DNA of 51,844 nucleotides from Rickettsiales bacterium (GCA_002689325.1 NZFP01000044.1:1-51844), one strand, 5' to 3'; numbered from the stretch's first letter, positions 35,501 through 44,396 are shown. The notes: generated from the sequence alone by a model not told the origin. Numbers and translations are program-made.

Positions 35501-35809
35501 TTAATTATTATAAGAATGGTAAACTTCAATTATTATTAATTTCTCTTGTATTGGCATACTTGAAAATTCATCTGAATTTATTGTTCTTTTTTTGGAATTA
35601 TAGTATTTTTCAATCACTTTTGACTTTTTCATCATCTGACTTTCTTTATTTAAGGAATTATCAAAGTACTGATGAAGAACTACACCTGAACCTATTCCGA
35701 TTAGCGACATTTCAAATACATTGAGTGATTTTGACCAAAAAGGTAAAAAAAGAACTACAAAAAAAATGAATTTTGAAATAAATTTATTCTTTTTTCTTAA
35801 TAAAAACAT
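35501..35809 (-). CDS. Exported hypothetical protein with Gly-rich segment
   Basis: From ATG 35809 (a ribosome site AAAGG precedes it) the 102-residue product has a basic N terminus and hydrophobic segment (FISKFIFFVVLFLPFW), then MSLIGIGSGVVLHQYFD and a charged tail. An ATG five codons upstream at 35824 is possible. No family is recognised. It is the first of three short exported genes and probably the start of their operon, with 140 bases of non-coding DNA before it. Confidence 0.55.
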   Translation of the reverse strand: MFLLRKKNKFISKFIFFVVLFLPFWSKSLNVFEMSLIGIGSGVVLHQYFDNSLNKESQMMKKSKVIEKYYNSKKRTINSDEFSSMPIQEKLIIIEVYHSYNN

Positions 35810-35964
35810 AGTACTACCTTTCATAGGTTAGTATAAACTAAAAAAAATATCAAGTTTTATCAATCTTAACTCAGAATAGCTTATTTCAAGATACAATCAA
35901 ATTTTTACTAATTGATTATTTACTGAATAAATAATAGAACTTATATTTGAATTTAATAGTCTAA

Positions 35965-36336
35965 ATGGAACATATCCTTGATATTTACATAAATAACCTA
36001 CCACCAAATATGAGAGGATTTGTCTTTGGGTTTGTTCATGTAGGTATAATGCTTATAGGATATTACTCTGGTTTGAGTATAAATAGATTTCTTAAAATAG
36101 TTTCAAAAGGTTATATTGCAGGCATTTTGGGAGCTGTTTTTTCACATATTTTAGCTGATTTAATAGCTAGTTATCTAGATCCACATATTCGCAGCATGAT
36201 CTTAGGTATTGTAATTGGTGGGTTGCTTCCATTAACCTTAATTCCTTTCTTAGAAATTCTTATAAAGAAAAAAAGCAAACATCATATAATCACGGGTGAC
36301 CATGAAGATGTAAAAAAAGATTTAGATTCACATTAA
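35965..36336 (+). CDS. Small integral membrane protein
   Basis: The 123-residue protein has three hydrophobic segments (about 18-36, 46-70 and 77-98) and a charged tail with HHIITGDHEDVKKD. It is not recognised, but its compact Gly-rich helices (GFVFGFVHVGIMLIGYYSG) and acidic His-containing tail look conserved rather than random. It is divergent from the exported trio across 140 bases and is followed by a broken fucosyltransferase after 35 bases. Confidence 0.6.
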   Translation: MEHILDIYINNLPPNMRGFVFGFVHVGIMLIGYYSGLSINRFLKIVSKGYIAGILGAVFSHILADLIASYLDPHIRSMILGIVIGGLLPLTLIPFLEILIKKKSKHHIITGDHEDVKKDLDSH

Positions 36337-36371
36337 TATGTTTGTTGGCATAAAACTTGCCAATTTATTTT

Positions 36372-36827
36372 ATGATATCCTCACATCTTGATGGTGGTTT
36401 AGGTAACATGCTTTTCCAAATTTCAGCAGGTTATGCCCATTCACTAAGAATAAACTCCAATTTTTTTTTACTGGAAGAAAGTGAAAATTTTAGAAAAAAT
36501 TATTTAGATCAAATGAAAGGACAAATATCAAAAGAATATGCTCAAAAAACTGTAATTTCGTGGAAAAAATATAAAAATAGTATTTTTTCAAAAATTCCAG
36601 TTCATTTGCATGAAAATTTAGAATTAGTCAAACAAGGATGTTTTAAGTACACCCCTATTCCCCATAAAGATAATATAATTATTGAAGGTTTTTTTCAGTC
36701 AGAAAAATTTTTTAAAGATTATGTAAATGAAATTAAAGATTTATTTACTTTTGATAAGAATCTAATGGGAAATAATGACAAAAAATTAAATTCGTCAAAA
36801 AAAAAAGAAACTAGGAATACACTTTAG
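36372..36827 (+). pseudogene. Alpha-1,2-fucosyltransferase (GT11), N-terminal part before frame break
   Basis: From ATG 36372 the product has 151 residues and begins with SSHLDGGLGNMLFQISAGYAH, the signature of GT11 fucosyltransferases. The frame runs into an A10 tract (36797-36806) and stops at 36825-36827. In the +1 frame just past the tract the family motif resumes as GIHFRRYK and joins the downstream fragment. The two parts together give about 272 residues, the normal GT11 size. It could be a pseudogene, a phase-variable gene or a sequencing homopolymer error. Confidence 0.8.
36797..36806 (+). repeat. A10 slippage tract inside the GT11 gene
   Basis: Ten A residues followed by G separate the two reading frames of the fucosyltransferase. 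Loss of one A makes the gene continuous (SKKKKLGIHFRRYK). Confidence 0.8.
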
Positions 36828-36840
36828 AAGGTACAAAGTC

Positions 36841-37188
36841 ATGACTGACATCCTTCCACCTATGCCATGGGTTTATTATGAAATCGCACTAAAGAAGTTT
36901 GACTCACAAAAGTATGATTTTTTTATTTTTAGTGATGATATTGATGATGTGGCAAAAAACTTTAGCACAAAACAATTTAATTTTTTAGAAAATAATAATG
37001 AGCTTGATGATTTATACTGTTTATCTCAGTGTGACTCAATTATAATGAGCAATAGTACTTTTTCATGGTGGGGAGCTTGGTTAGGCAAAAAGAAAGAACG
37101 GGTTGTTGTACCCCCATTTTGGTTTGGAAGAGGTGGACCGAGAGATATTGAGGACCTTATTCCTGATAGATGGGAAGTTTTGACTTAA
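36841..37188 (+). pseudogene. Alpha-1,2-fucosyltransferase (GT11), C-terminal part
   Basis: The 115-residue segment carries the C-terminal GT11 motifs: PWVYYEIALKKF, SDDIDDV and SNSTFSWWGAWLG, the last being the family's conserved donor-site motif. The frame is open upstream to at least 36790, encoding GIHFRRYKVMTD, so the ATG at 36841 is internal and not a true start. It belongs with the fragment at 36372-36827. A bidirectional-looking terminator follows 26 bases after its stop. Confidence 0.8.
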
Positions 37189-37214
37189 TTATTTTAAATT
37201 TATGGGAAAAGGTG

Positions 37215-37242
37215 TCTCGCACCACTTTTAAGTGGTGCGAGA
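37215..37242. terminator. Strong stem-loop terminator between convergent genes
   Basis: TCTCGCACCACTT (37215-37227) pairs perfectly with AAGTGGTGCGAGA (37230-37242), a 13-bp stem unusually G+C-rich for this DNA. On the minus strand it follows the PQQ dehydrogenase stop by 8 bases and is followed by CACCTTTT. It can also end the plus-strand fucosyltransferase transcript. Confidence 0.85.
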
Positions 37243-37250
37243 GTTTAACC

Positions 37251-38555
37251 TTATTTTCTAGCAGTAATTTTGTAGATTTCACCTTCATCTACAGCTGCAT
37301 AAAGAGCTCCATCAGGACCTAATCTTAATCCTCTGAATCTCTTTGTAAGACCAGTAGGCATTTGAATGACACTTTTAATCGCTTTACCGTCTTTGGTAAT
37401 ATCGATAACGTCAATTCTCATACCAGATGGCGTTCCGCCGAAAGCAATACCCATGATTCCGACAGCCATACGACCTTCCCAATAACCCCAGTTTCTACCT
37501 TTTAAGAAGGCAGCAGAACCGGTTCCTTGAGAAAGACCATTGTTATTCCAAGCTGGAGGCATGAGGTCTTTGAAACGCTCATCACTCATTGGAGTACCTG
37601 CTTCAGCACGAGCAGCTGGTAACATACCTTCTTTTTGGTTAGGCATGTAACCACAATATTTATCTGGACACTTTCCTCTACCAGCAACATTTTGCTTAGG
37701 ATCCCATCCAGCGTTACCACCGTTAACTAAAGCAGTGATTTCATCATTGTGCCATGGACCATGTTCAGCAGTAAACGCTCTACCATCTGATGGACGGAAG
37801 TCGATACCTTGAACATTTCTGTGTCCATAAGTGTACATACGCTTATCGAAACCTTTAGGCGGATTGTTTCCAGGGTGTGCTTTTCCATCAGTATCTATTC
37901 TAAGAACATTACCTCCTAGAAACTTTGGACTCTGAGGGACATCACCTTTGTGACGATCACCAGTAGTTGCCCATAAGTAACCTTCAGGACCAAATCTTAG
38001 TCTGTTACCATTATGTGCACCTGGACCACCAAATGGGTGATCTGATTCGAACGGCTTATATTGAATATCAGTTACAATATCAGTTCTATTAGAGACACTT
38101 TTCATGTCTTTACTAACTTCAAATCTCATAACGATATTACCATTACATACATCGAAGTTATCCTTACAACCTGAACCACGGTGTTTGGTTGAGGCTGAAG
38201 CAACGTAAATTCTTCGATTTTTTTTGAAGTTAGGGTCAACTGCAATACCTAGCATCCCAGCTTGACCTTCACAGAAAAGATCATCACCAGCACCATTGTA
38301 TCCAGAAGAACCTTTCATGCCGTATAATTTATTTACGGCACCCTTTTTAGTTTTTACGGAAAAACCTTTACATTTTTCTGTGAAAAACATATCGCCTTTT
38401 TTAGTAAATGCCATGTCCCATGGGTTTTCTAATCCATTAAGGATAGACATTGCACTGATCTTGGGAGTTCCCATAGTATCAGCTTGACCATTAAAGGCCA
38501 GCAAAGAAGCAGCCGAAAAAATAGCTGCTGATAGTAGTTTAGATTTTTTAAACAT
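37251..38555 (-). CDS. PQQ-dependent sugar dehydrogenase (GSDH type)
   Basis: From ATG 38555 (GGAGG ends 9 bases upstream) the product is 434 residues with a signal peptide (KSKLLSAAIFSAASLLAFNG). The mature part is a six-blade propeller of the glucose/sorbosone dehydrogenase family: GLENPWDMAF, QAGMLGIAVDPNF, HNGNRLRFGPEGYLWATTGD, YGHRNVQGIDFRP, EHGPWHNDEI and FRGLRLGPDGALY. It oxidises a sugar or alcohol in the periplasm and should pass electrons to the cytochrome c encoded just upstream. Its G+C and codon use are clearly higher than in the rest of the window, suggesting very high expression. The annotated upstream ATG at 38564 touches the ribosome site, so I reject it. Confidence 0.9.
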   Translation of the reverse strand: MFKKSKLLSAAIFSAASLLAFNGQADTMGTPKISAMSILNGLENPWDMAFTKKGDMFFTEKCKGFSVKTKKGAVNKLYGMKGSSGYNGAGDDLFCEGQAGMLGIAVDPNFKKNRRIYVASASTKHRGSGCKDNFDVCNGNIVMRFEVSKDMKSVSNRTDIVTDIQYKPFESDHPFGGPGAHNGNRLRFGPEGYLWATTGDRHKGDVPQSPKFLGGNVLRIDTDGKAHPGNNPPKGFDKRMYTYGHRNVQGIDFRPSDGRAFTAEHGPWHNDEITALVNGGNAGWDPKQNVAGRGKCPDKYCGYMPNQKEGMLPAARAEAGTPMSDERFKDLMPPAWNNNGLSQGTGSAAFLKGRNWGYWEGRMAVGIMGIAFGGTPSGMRIDVIDITKDGKAIKSVIQMPTGLTKRFRGLRLGPDGALYAAVDEGEIYKITARK

Positions 38556-38584
38556 TAAAAACATCCTCCACTTATTTGTTAATA

Positions 38585-38908
38585 TTATTTCTTACCAGCT
38601 GGATCACTTGCTAAGTAAGCAGCTAGATTATCAATCTCTAAATCAGTTAATGGCTTAGCCATCATAATCATTAAGTCTGAATTGGGTCCAACCTTAGTTC
38701 CCGCCCTATAAGTTTTAAGTCTATCAGTCAGGTAGGGAATTTCTTTGCCGGAAATTCTTGGATAGCTTGCTAATCCCATTCCCCCAGGACCATGACAATT
38801 ACCACAATTCTGAGCATATCTTGCTTTTCCCGCTTCTGGGTCACCACTTAGCACTTTGTTAGAAACAAAGAATAAGGGTAAAAATAAAGCAAAAAAAACA
38901 TATTTCAT
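38585..38908 (-). CDS. Periplasmic cytochrome c (class I)
   Basis: The 107-residue protein has a signal peptide (MKYVFFALFLPLFFVSNKVL) and one heme site C35-G-N-C38-H39. Methionines near 80-83 (LMIMMAKPLTD) offer the axial ligand, and YLASDP ends the fold, as in cytochrome c553/c4-type domains. It lies 29 bases upstream of the PQQ dehydrogenase start in the same direction, so it is the probable electron acceptor of that enzyme. Confidence 0.92.
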   Translation of the reverse strand: MKYVFFALFLPLFFVSNKVLSGDPEAGKARYAQNCGNCHGPGGMGLASYPRISGKEIPYLTDRLKTYRAGTKVGPNSDLMIMMAKPLTDLEIDNLAAYLASDPAGKK

Positions 38909-39141
38909 AAAACAGCAAACCTAAACTTAATCATTATTAACTAAGCATTAAAGATTGAGTTAGTATAAACTTAATAGAGTTTATCTTAAATTTCAACACA
39001 TCTTTTGAAATTAAATTCAATTTTTTTTAGTTCTCTTCTGGGTAAATTTTCTTGCCATTAAACTTCAATGCTTTATTACATTATAACACTTTAAAGTTAT
39101 AGAGACGCTAACCAAAAATTTACTTTGAGAAATTTAAATTA
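38909..39141. other. Non-coding region between cytochrome c and tRNA-Met
   Basis: These 233 bases, with 175 more after the tRNA, form the longest gene-free stretch (about 485 bases including the tRNA). It should hold the promoter of the cytochrome c/PQQ operon. I see no clear operator, small RNA or conserved element. Confidence 0.5.
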
Positions 39142-39218
39142 TGGTAGCGGAGGAGGGACTTGAACCCCCGACACGCGGATTATGATTCCGCTGCTCTAAC
39201 CACCTGAGCTACTCCGCC
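39142..39218 (-). tRNA. tRNA-Met (CAT), elongator type
   Basis: On the minus strand it reads GGCGGAG at the 5' acceptor, has the anticodon CAT (plus positions 39182-39184) in loop ATCATAA closed by GCGGA/TCCGC, the T arm GGGGGTTCAAGTCCCTC, and an encoded CCA at 39144-39142. The acceptor and D-arm resemble elongator tRNA-Met rather than initiator or lysidine tRNA-Ile2. Confidence 0.93.
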
Positions 39219-39393
39219 ACTTAATAAGAGACTTGTTAACTAAACGAATATTGCTCAAATAACAAATAGTTTCAAGCATATAGTAAATAATTTTTTTATT
39301 TTATTGATAACAGTTTAAAATTTATAAATAATCATGTTATTTTAGAATGTCTTAATTATAAAATTTACATGAAATTACAGTAATGGAGAAAAA

Positions 39394-40620
39394 TTGAGTT
39401 TTTTAATTTCAAATTTTTTAAAAGTCAGAAAGAAAACATCGGAATTAGTTTCAAAACTCGAAGCTGAGGATATGATTGTACAATCAAATGATTTTGTAAG
39501 TCCAATTAAATGGCATTTGGGCCACACAACTTGGTTTTTTGAAAACTTTATACTGCAGAAAAAAAAAAATTACAAAAAATTTGATAATTCCTTTAATTAT
39601 ATCTTTAATTCCTACTACAACGGTGTGGGAAGGTATAACCCAAAAGAAAAAAGAGGAACAATCAACAGACCATTGTTAGATCATGTTATTAAATATCGCA
39701 AATATGTTGACAAAAACATTACTGATTTGCTGGATGAAAAAAATCTTGCCTCAAAATTCAAATTTTTAATTGAACTTGGAATTAATCATGAGCAACAACA
39801 CCAAGAACTAATTCTGATGGATGTACTAAATAATTTTTTCAATAATCCTCTTAAACCTGCATATTTAAAATCTAACAAAAATAAGAGAAAAAATCACAGT
39901 CAAGTATTGTGGAAAAATAAGGCTAAAACTTTATTTAATTTTGGAGTAAATAGTAGTTTATTTCATTATGATAACGAATCCCCTTCGAACTCAATGGAAA
40001 TTGCTCCTTTTGAACTTAATATTGACTTCGTGTCAAATAATGAATGGTTAGAGTTTATAGATAACGATGGATATACTAGGCCTGAATTATGGTTATCTGA
40101 TGGATGGGACTTCATAAAAAAAAATGATATAAAAAAACCTTTATATTGGCTTGATAAAAATTTTAAATTTTCTTTTTTTGGAGTAAGAAAAATAGATAAA
40201 TCGGAACCAGTCTCAAACATAAGTTTTTATGAAGCTGATGCGTACTGTCGTTTTAAAAAAAAACGATTACCCACTGAATTTGAAATTGAATATTTTTTAA
40301 CTCAAAATAAAAAAGATGGTAATTTTTTAGAAAATGGAAGTTTTAAACAAATCACGATAAATAAACAAAATGCAACGAAAAATTCTTACGGTAATTTGTG
40401 GTGTTGGACGAGTAGCAATTATTTACCCTACTCCGGTTACAAACCTTTCAGTGAGAAATTGTTTGAATACAATCAAAAATTCATGTGTAATCAATTTGTT
40501 TTAAAAGGTGGTTCATACGCAACTCCGAAAAATCATATTCGATCTACCTATAGAAACTTTTATTACCCATCTGATAGATGGCAATTTTCAGGTCTTAGAT
40601 TAGCCAGTGATTTAAAATGA
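39394..40620 (+). CDS. egtB: Ergothioneine biosynthesis EgtB (hercynine sulfoxide synthase)
   Basis: The 408-residue protein has an N-terminal DinB-like domain and a C-terminal formylglycine-generating-enzyme fold. Iron ligands fit H44 (WHLGH), H132 and H136 (NHEQQHQE). The C-terminal half has KKRLPTEFEIEY, NLWCWTSS and VLKGGSYATP, ending FSGLRLA. It joins a thiol to hercynine with oxygen. The start is TTG 39394 with a GGAG site 7 bases upstream; an ATG at 39383 stops at once. No egtA or egtC is near, so it may use cysteine directly rather than gamma-glutamylcysteine. Confidence 0.92.
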   Translation: MSFLISNFLKVRKKTSELVSKLEAEDMIVQSNDFVSPIKWHLGHTTWFFENFILQKKKNYKKFDNSFNYIFNSYYNGVGRYNPKEKRGTINRPLLDHVIKYRKYVDKNITDLLDEKNLASKFKFLIELGINHEQQHQELILMDVLNNFFNNPLKPAYLKSNKNKRKNHSQVLWKNKAKTLFNFGVNSSLFHYDNESPSNSMEIAPFELNIDFVSNNEWLEFIDNDGYTRPELWLSDGWDFIKKNDIKKPLYWLDKNFKFSFFGVRKIDKSEPVSNISFYEADAYCRFKKKRLPTEFEIEYFLTQNKKDGNFLENGSFKQITINKQNATKNSYGNLWCWTSSNYLPYSGYKPFSEKLFEYNQKFMCNQFVLKGGSYATPKNHIRSTYRNFYYPSDRWQFSGLRLASDLK

Positions 40621-41588
40621 TAGAAAATTTAGATATATATAATTTTAAAGAGGATGATCAAGAAGATGATTGTGAAATAATTTCGGATTTAAAAAACTCT
40701 GAACAAAAAAAAATTAATTCCAAGCACTTTTATGATGAAAAGGGTTCAAAACTATTCGATAAGATTTCAGAACTTAAAGAGTATTATCCAACTAGAACAG
40801 AACTAGAAATTATTGAAAAGCAAAAATACTCGTTTAAAAACAATCTGCCGTCAAATGCTTCAATAATTGAGTTTGGAAGTGGCTCGAATAAAAAAATAAA
40901 AAAACTCTTGAATGCACTAGACAAACCTAAAGCGTATATTTCAATAGATATTAGTTATGATTTTTTAATAGTTAATGCGAAAGAAATAGCAAAAAAATTC
41001 CCTAAGCTCATTGTTAAAGCAATTTGTGCAGATTTGTATCAGTTGGACTCTATAACTAAAATCATCAACGAAAACTCACAAAAAATTGGTTTTTTTCCAG
41101 GGTCAACTATCGGCAATTTTTCTGAAAATGAGGCTAAAAAGTTATTGATGGGTTTTAAAAAAATTCTTGGAAAAAATAGTTTTTTAATAATTGGTGTTGA
41201 CTTAAGAAAAGATAAAAAAATTATGGAAAAAGCCTACAACGATTCCAAAGGCATTACTGCTGAATTTAATAAAAATATTTTAAACGGAATAAATAAAAAA
41301 ATTGGGAGTAAATTTAATATTAAAAATTTTGAACATAAAGCATATTTTAACGAAAAAAAGAAAAGAATTGAGATGCATTTAATTAGTAGACAAAATCAGA
41401 ATGTATCCTTAAAAGACTATGATTTAAAAATACTAAAAGGCGAGAGCATACACACAGAAAATTCTTATAAATATTCTGCCTCAGAGTTTGAAAAATTAGC
41501 GTTATCATCTGGCTATAAAAAAATTAATTTTTTAACAGACCAAAAAAAATACTTTGGTGTTTTTTTCTTAAAGGTAATAGATAATTGA
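40617..41588 (+). CDS. egtD: L-histidine N-alpha-methyltransferase EgtD
   Basis: The 323-residue protein trimethylates histidine to hercynine. It has the EgtD pattern KHFYDEKGSKLFDKISEL, YYPTRTELEI, the SAM loop IEFGSGSNKK, and FFPGSTIGNFSENEA, with the late RIEMHLISR and IHTENSYKYS substrate residues. It starts inside the egtB end (ATGA), consistent with the fixed egtB-egtD pairing. Confidence 0.93.
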   Translation: MIENLDIYNFKEDDQEDDCEIISDLKNSEQKKINSKHFYDEKGSKLFDKISELKEYYPTRTELEIIEKQKYSFKNNLPSNASIIEFGSGSNKKIKKLLNALDKPKAYISIDISYDFLIVNAKEIAKKFPKLIVKAICADLYQLDSITKIINENSQKIGFFPGSTIGNFSENEAKKLLMGFKKILGKNSFLIIGVDLRKDKKIMEKAYNDSKGITAEFNKNILNGINKKIGSKFNIKNFEHKAYFNEKKKRIEMHLISRQNQNVSLKDYDLKILKGESIHTENSYKYSASEFEKLALSSGYKKINFLTDQKKYFGVFFLKVIDN

Positions 41589-42718
41589 ATTTTATTAATT
41601 TTAATAATGCTGGAGCAAGTCTTTTAGATCCGTCAACTAAAAATGATATTTCTAAATATCTACAACTTGAAACAAAAATATCAGGGTACTACATCGAGCA
41701 AAAAAAAAAAAAATTTTTAGACAAATTCTATTTCAATGCTGCAAGACTTTTAAATTGTAAACCCAAAGAAATATCTTTTTTGCAAAGCACAACATATGGA
41801 TGGAATTTATTTATCAATTCATTAACTATAAAAAAAAACTCTAATATAATCATCTTTGATAACGAATATGGAAGTAATTACATTACTCTTATAAACAATA
41901 ATCTAAATGTAAGAGTGAGTAAATTAAAAGAAAATGGGGAGATTTCTTTTGAAGACTTAAAAAAAAAAATTGATAAACATACAGTTTTAATTTCCGTTTG
42001 TCATATTGCCTCTCAATGTGGAAATATTCTTGATGTAGATAAACTTGGAAGATTTATAAAAAAAATTAATTCTAACATAATTTATTTAATTGATGCTTGT
42101 CAAACAGCTGGACATTTGAAATTAAATGTAAAAAAAAATATGTGTGACGGTCTTGTATGTTCAGGTAGAAAGTACTTACGCGGACCAAGAGGAACTGGGT
42201 TAATTTTTATAAAAGATTCTATTCAAAAAAAAATTATCCCCAAAATAATTGACATAACTAAATCAAAAATTATTGGAAGAAATATTTCAATCATTAATAG
42301 AAAAAATATTTTTGAAACTTTTGAATACTCACCTTCATTAAAAATTGGACTTTCAAAAGCTATTGAAAAATTTAACAAACTTGGTCATAAAGAAGTAGAG
42401 TTAAAAATAAAGAGTTTAAGTAAATATTTTAGAAAAAAAATATCATCAAATCCTCTTGTAACTATTTATGAAAATGAAAAATTAATATCTGGTATTAATA
42501 CTTTTTCAATAAAAGGAAAAGCGTCTTTTGACATATATTATTTTTTAAGAAAAAAAAGAATTATTACTTCTATCTCATCTTTTCAAACCTCAACTCATTA
42601 TTTTAAAAAAAAAGATTTAAATGATATCCTTAGGGTTTCGTTCCATCACTTCAATAAAAAAAAAGAGGTGGATTATTTGGTTTCAAGTATAAATAATTTT
42701 ACAAAAAAAATTAAATAA
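41585..42718 (+). CDS. Class V aminotransferase-fold PLP enzyme, probable EgtE-type C-S lyase
   Basis: The 377-residue protein is a class V aminotransferase-fold enzyme: FNNAGASLLDP at the N terminus, PLP Asp D170 in LIDACQT and Schiff-base K196 in SGRKYLRGPRGTG. Next to egtB and egtD it should act as the beta-lyase that cleaves hercynyl-cysteine sulfoxide to ergothioneine, the role of EgtE. Start is TTG 41585, overlapping the egtD stop (TTGA). Similar folds include cysteine desulfurases and isopenicillin-epimerase-like proteins, so the assignment relies on context. Its end overlaps the end of mnmA by 8 bases. Confidence 0.82.
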   Translation: MNFINFNNAGASLLDPSTKNDISKYLQLETKISGYYIEQKKKKFLDKFYFNAARLLNCKPKEISFLQSTTYGWNLFINSLTIKKNSNIIIFDNEYGSNYITLINNNLNVRVSKLKENGEISFEDLKKKIDKHTVLISVCHIASQCGNILDVDKLGRFIKKINSNIIYLIDACQTAGHLKLNVKKNMCDGLVCSGRKYLRGPRGTGLIFIKDSIQKKIIPKIIDITKSKIIGRNISIINRKNIFETFEYSPSLKIGLSKAIEKFNKLGHKEVELKIKSLSKYFRKKISSNPLVTIYENEKLISGINTFSIKGKASFDIYYFLRKKRIITSISSFQTSTHYFKKKDLNDILRVSFHHFNKKKEVDYLVSSINNFTKKIK

Positions 42719-43865
42719 TCTTCTCACCTGAATATATCCAACCACCACCAATCACTTTTTTTTTATTATTGTAAAAAACACAAGCTTGCCCGGGAGCAAT
42801 ACCAAACTCAGGTTTTCTTAATTCAACAGTTGCTGTTTTGCATTTACCCGAAATTTTTTTTATACATGCTGAAATCAAATTTTTTCTTGACCTTACTTTA
42901 ACATACGCCTCAAAATTATTTTTTGGGATATTTTGAGAAAGAAAGTTAACCTCTTTGATATGAATAAAATATTTAGCTAACTTTTCTTTATGACCAACCA
43001 CGATTTTATTATTTTTTTTATCAATATCGATAACATATAAGGGTTTATTTTCTGTTAAACCTTTAATATTACCAATTCCAATTCCTTTACGTTGACCAAT
43101 AGTGTAATTAGCTATTCCGTCATGTTCTCCAATAACTAAACCCTCTGTGGTTTCGATGAAACCTTTTTTAATTTTTATATGATCATTTTTTAATAAAAAC
43201 TTTTTATAATCACCATTGGGAATAAAGCAAATATCTTGACTATCCTTTTTATCTTCAACACCAAGCTTGTAAAATTTAGCAATTTCACGAATTTGTGATT
43301 TTTTAAAATTTCCTAAAGGAAATCTTAAAATCTTAAGTTGTTGCTGAGTTGTAGCAAAGAGAAAATAACTTTGATCTTTTTTATCATCCTCTGCACAAAA
43401 CAAATGAATTCCATTTTTATCTTCTACCCTTTTAATGTAATGTCCTGTTGCAAGAAATTTACATTTCAAAGATTTAGCAAAGTTGATTAAATCTATAAAT
43501 TTAACTGTTTGATTACATCTAATACAAGGAATTGGAGTTTCCCCTTTTTTATAACTATTCACGAAATCCTTTATTACAGAGTTTTTAAATCGCTCCTCAA
43601 GATTAATGATATAGTGTTTGATTCCAAGTTTTTTTGAAACATTTCGAGCATCAGCAATATCTAAACCAGAACAACAGGTTTTGGTCTTATTAGAAATTGT
43701 GGAACTATGAAGCTTCATCGTTACACCAATAACTTCGTACCCAGCATTTTTTAATAGAGCAGCTGTTACCGATGAATCAACACCGCCAGACATAGCAACA
43801 ACTATTTTTGAACCAGGTTCTGGTAAGTTATTAATTTTGATTATGTTCTCAAAATTCAATTGCAT
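42711..43865 (-). CDS. mnmA: tRNA-specific 2-thiouridylase MnmA
   Basis: The 384-residue enzyme thiolates U34 of Lys, Glu and Gln tRNAs. It has the PP-loop AMSGGVDSS (24-32), the first catalytic Cys in CIRCN (C117), the second in SQDICFIP (C213) and GQRKGIGIG. It is the last gene of the isc transcript; its start shares a base with the iscX stop. IscS from the same operon is the normal sulfur donor, directly or through carriers, so placement is logical. Confidence 0.95.
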   Translation of the reverse strand: MQLNFENIIKINNLPEPGSKIVVAMSGGVDSSVTAALLKNAGYEVIGVTMKLHSSTISNKTKTCCSGLDIADARNVSKKLGIKHYIINLEERFKNSVIKDFVNSYKKGETPIPCIRCNQTVKFIDLINFAKSLKCKFLATGHYIKRVEDKNGIHLFCAEDDKKDQSYFLFATTQQQLKILRFPLGNFKKSQIREIAKFYKLGVEDKKDSQDICFIPNGDYKKFLLKNDHIKIKKGFIETTEGLVIGEHDGIANYTIGQRKGIGIGNIKGLTENKPLYVIDIDKKNNKIVVGHKEKLAKYFIHIKEVNFLSQNIPKNNFEAYVKVRSRKNLISACIKKISGKCKTATVELRKPEFGIAPGQACVFYNNKKKVIGGGWIYSGEKII

Positions 43866-44065
43866 TAGTCTCTTTCGTCAATCCAAGCCATTTGAATAGA
43901 TTCTAAAATTTTTTCATTAGAAGAATTAGGATCATCATCAAAATCTTCAAGTGAAATAATCCATTTATGAAGATCTGTAAATCTGAGATTTATATTATCA
44001 ACATCAGGATAAGAATCTTCAAGTAAAATTGCTATTTCTCTCGAGTCGGTCCATTTCAAACCCAT
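43865..44065 (-). CDS. iscX: IscX (Fe-S assembly adaptor)
   Basis: From ATG 44065 the 66-residue protein reads [46 protein letters not shown], the full IscX pattern. IscX is a small acidic protein that binds IscS and iron and modulates cluster assembly. A GTG three codons upstream overlaps the fdx end but adds non-conserved residues, so ATG is preferred. Confidence 0.93.
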   Translation of the reverse strand: MGLKWTDSREIAILLEDSYPDVDNINLRFTDLHKWIISLEDFDDDPNSSNEKILESIQMAWIDERD

Positions 44066-44066
44066 A

Positions 44067-44396
44067 TCACACACTCATATTTCTTGTGCCACTCGGGACC
44101 TTTACTTTCATTCCATCTAAATCGTCATTTATAATTATTTGGCATCCTAACCTTGATGTGTGTGTAAGACCCCATGCTAAATCAAGCATATCTTCTTCTT
44201 CTTCCGATGGTTCAGGTAGTTTTTCAAAAAATTCTTTTTCAACGATAATATGACAAGTTGAACAAGCTAAAGAACCTTCACATGCCCCTTCCAGAGAAAT
44301 TCCGTTATTATGGGCTACCTCAAGAAGGGATAACCCATTCTGTGCGTTGACTGTAACTTCCTTTCCATCAGGTTCAACAAATATAATTTTTGTCAT
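44067..44396 (-). CDS. fdx: Isc-type [2Fe-2S] ferredoxin
   Basis: The 109-residue adrenodoxin-like ferredoxin has cluster ligands C39, C45, C48 ([10 protein letters not shown]) and C85 (RLGCQI). It supplies electrons during cluster assembly with IscU/IscS. It overlaps the hscA stop by 4 bases and almost touches iscX, as in the classical isc operon. Confidence 0.95.
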   Translation of the reverse strand: MTKIIFVEPDGKEVTVNAQNGLSLLEVAHNNGISLEGACEGSLACSTCHIIVEKEFFEKLPEPSEEEEDMLDLAWGLTHTSRLGCQIIINDDLDGMKVKVPSGTRNMSV

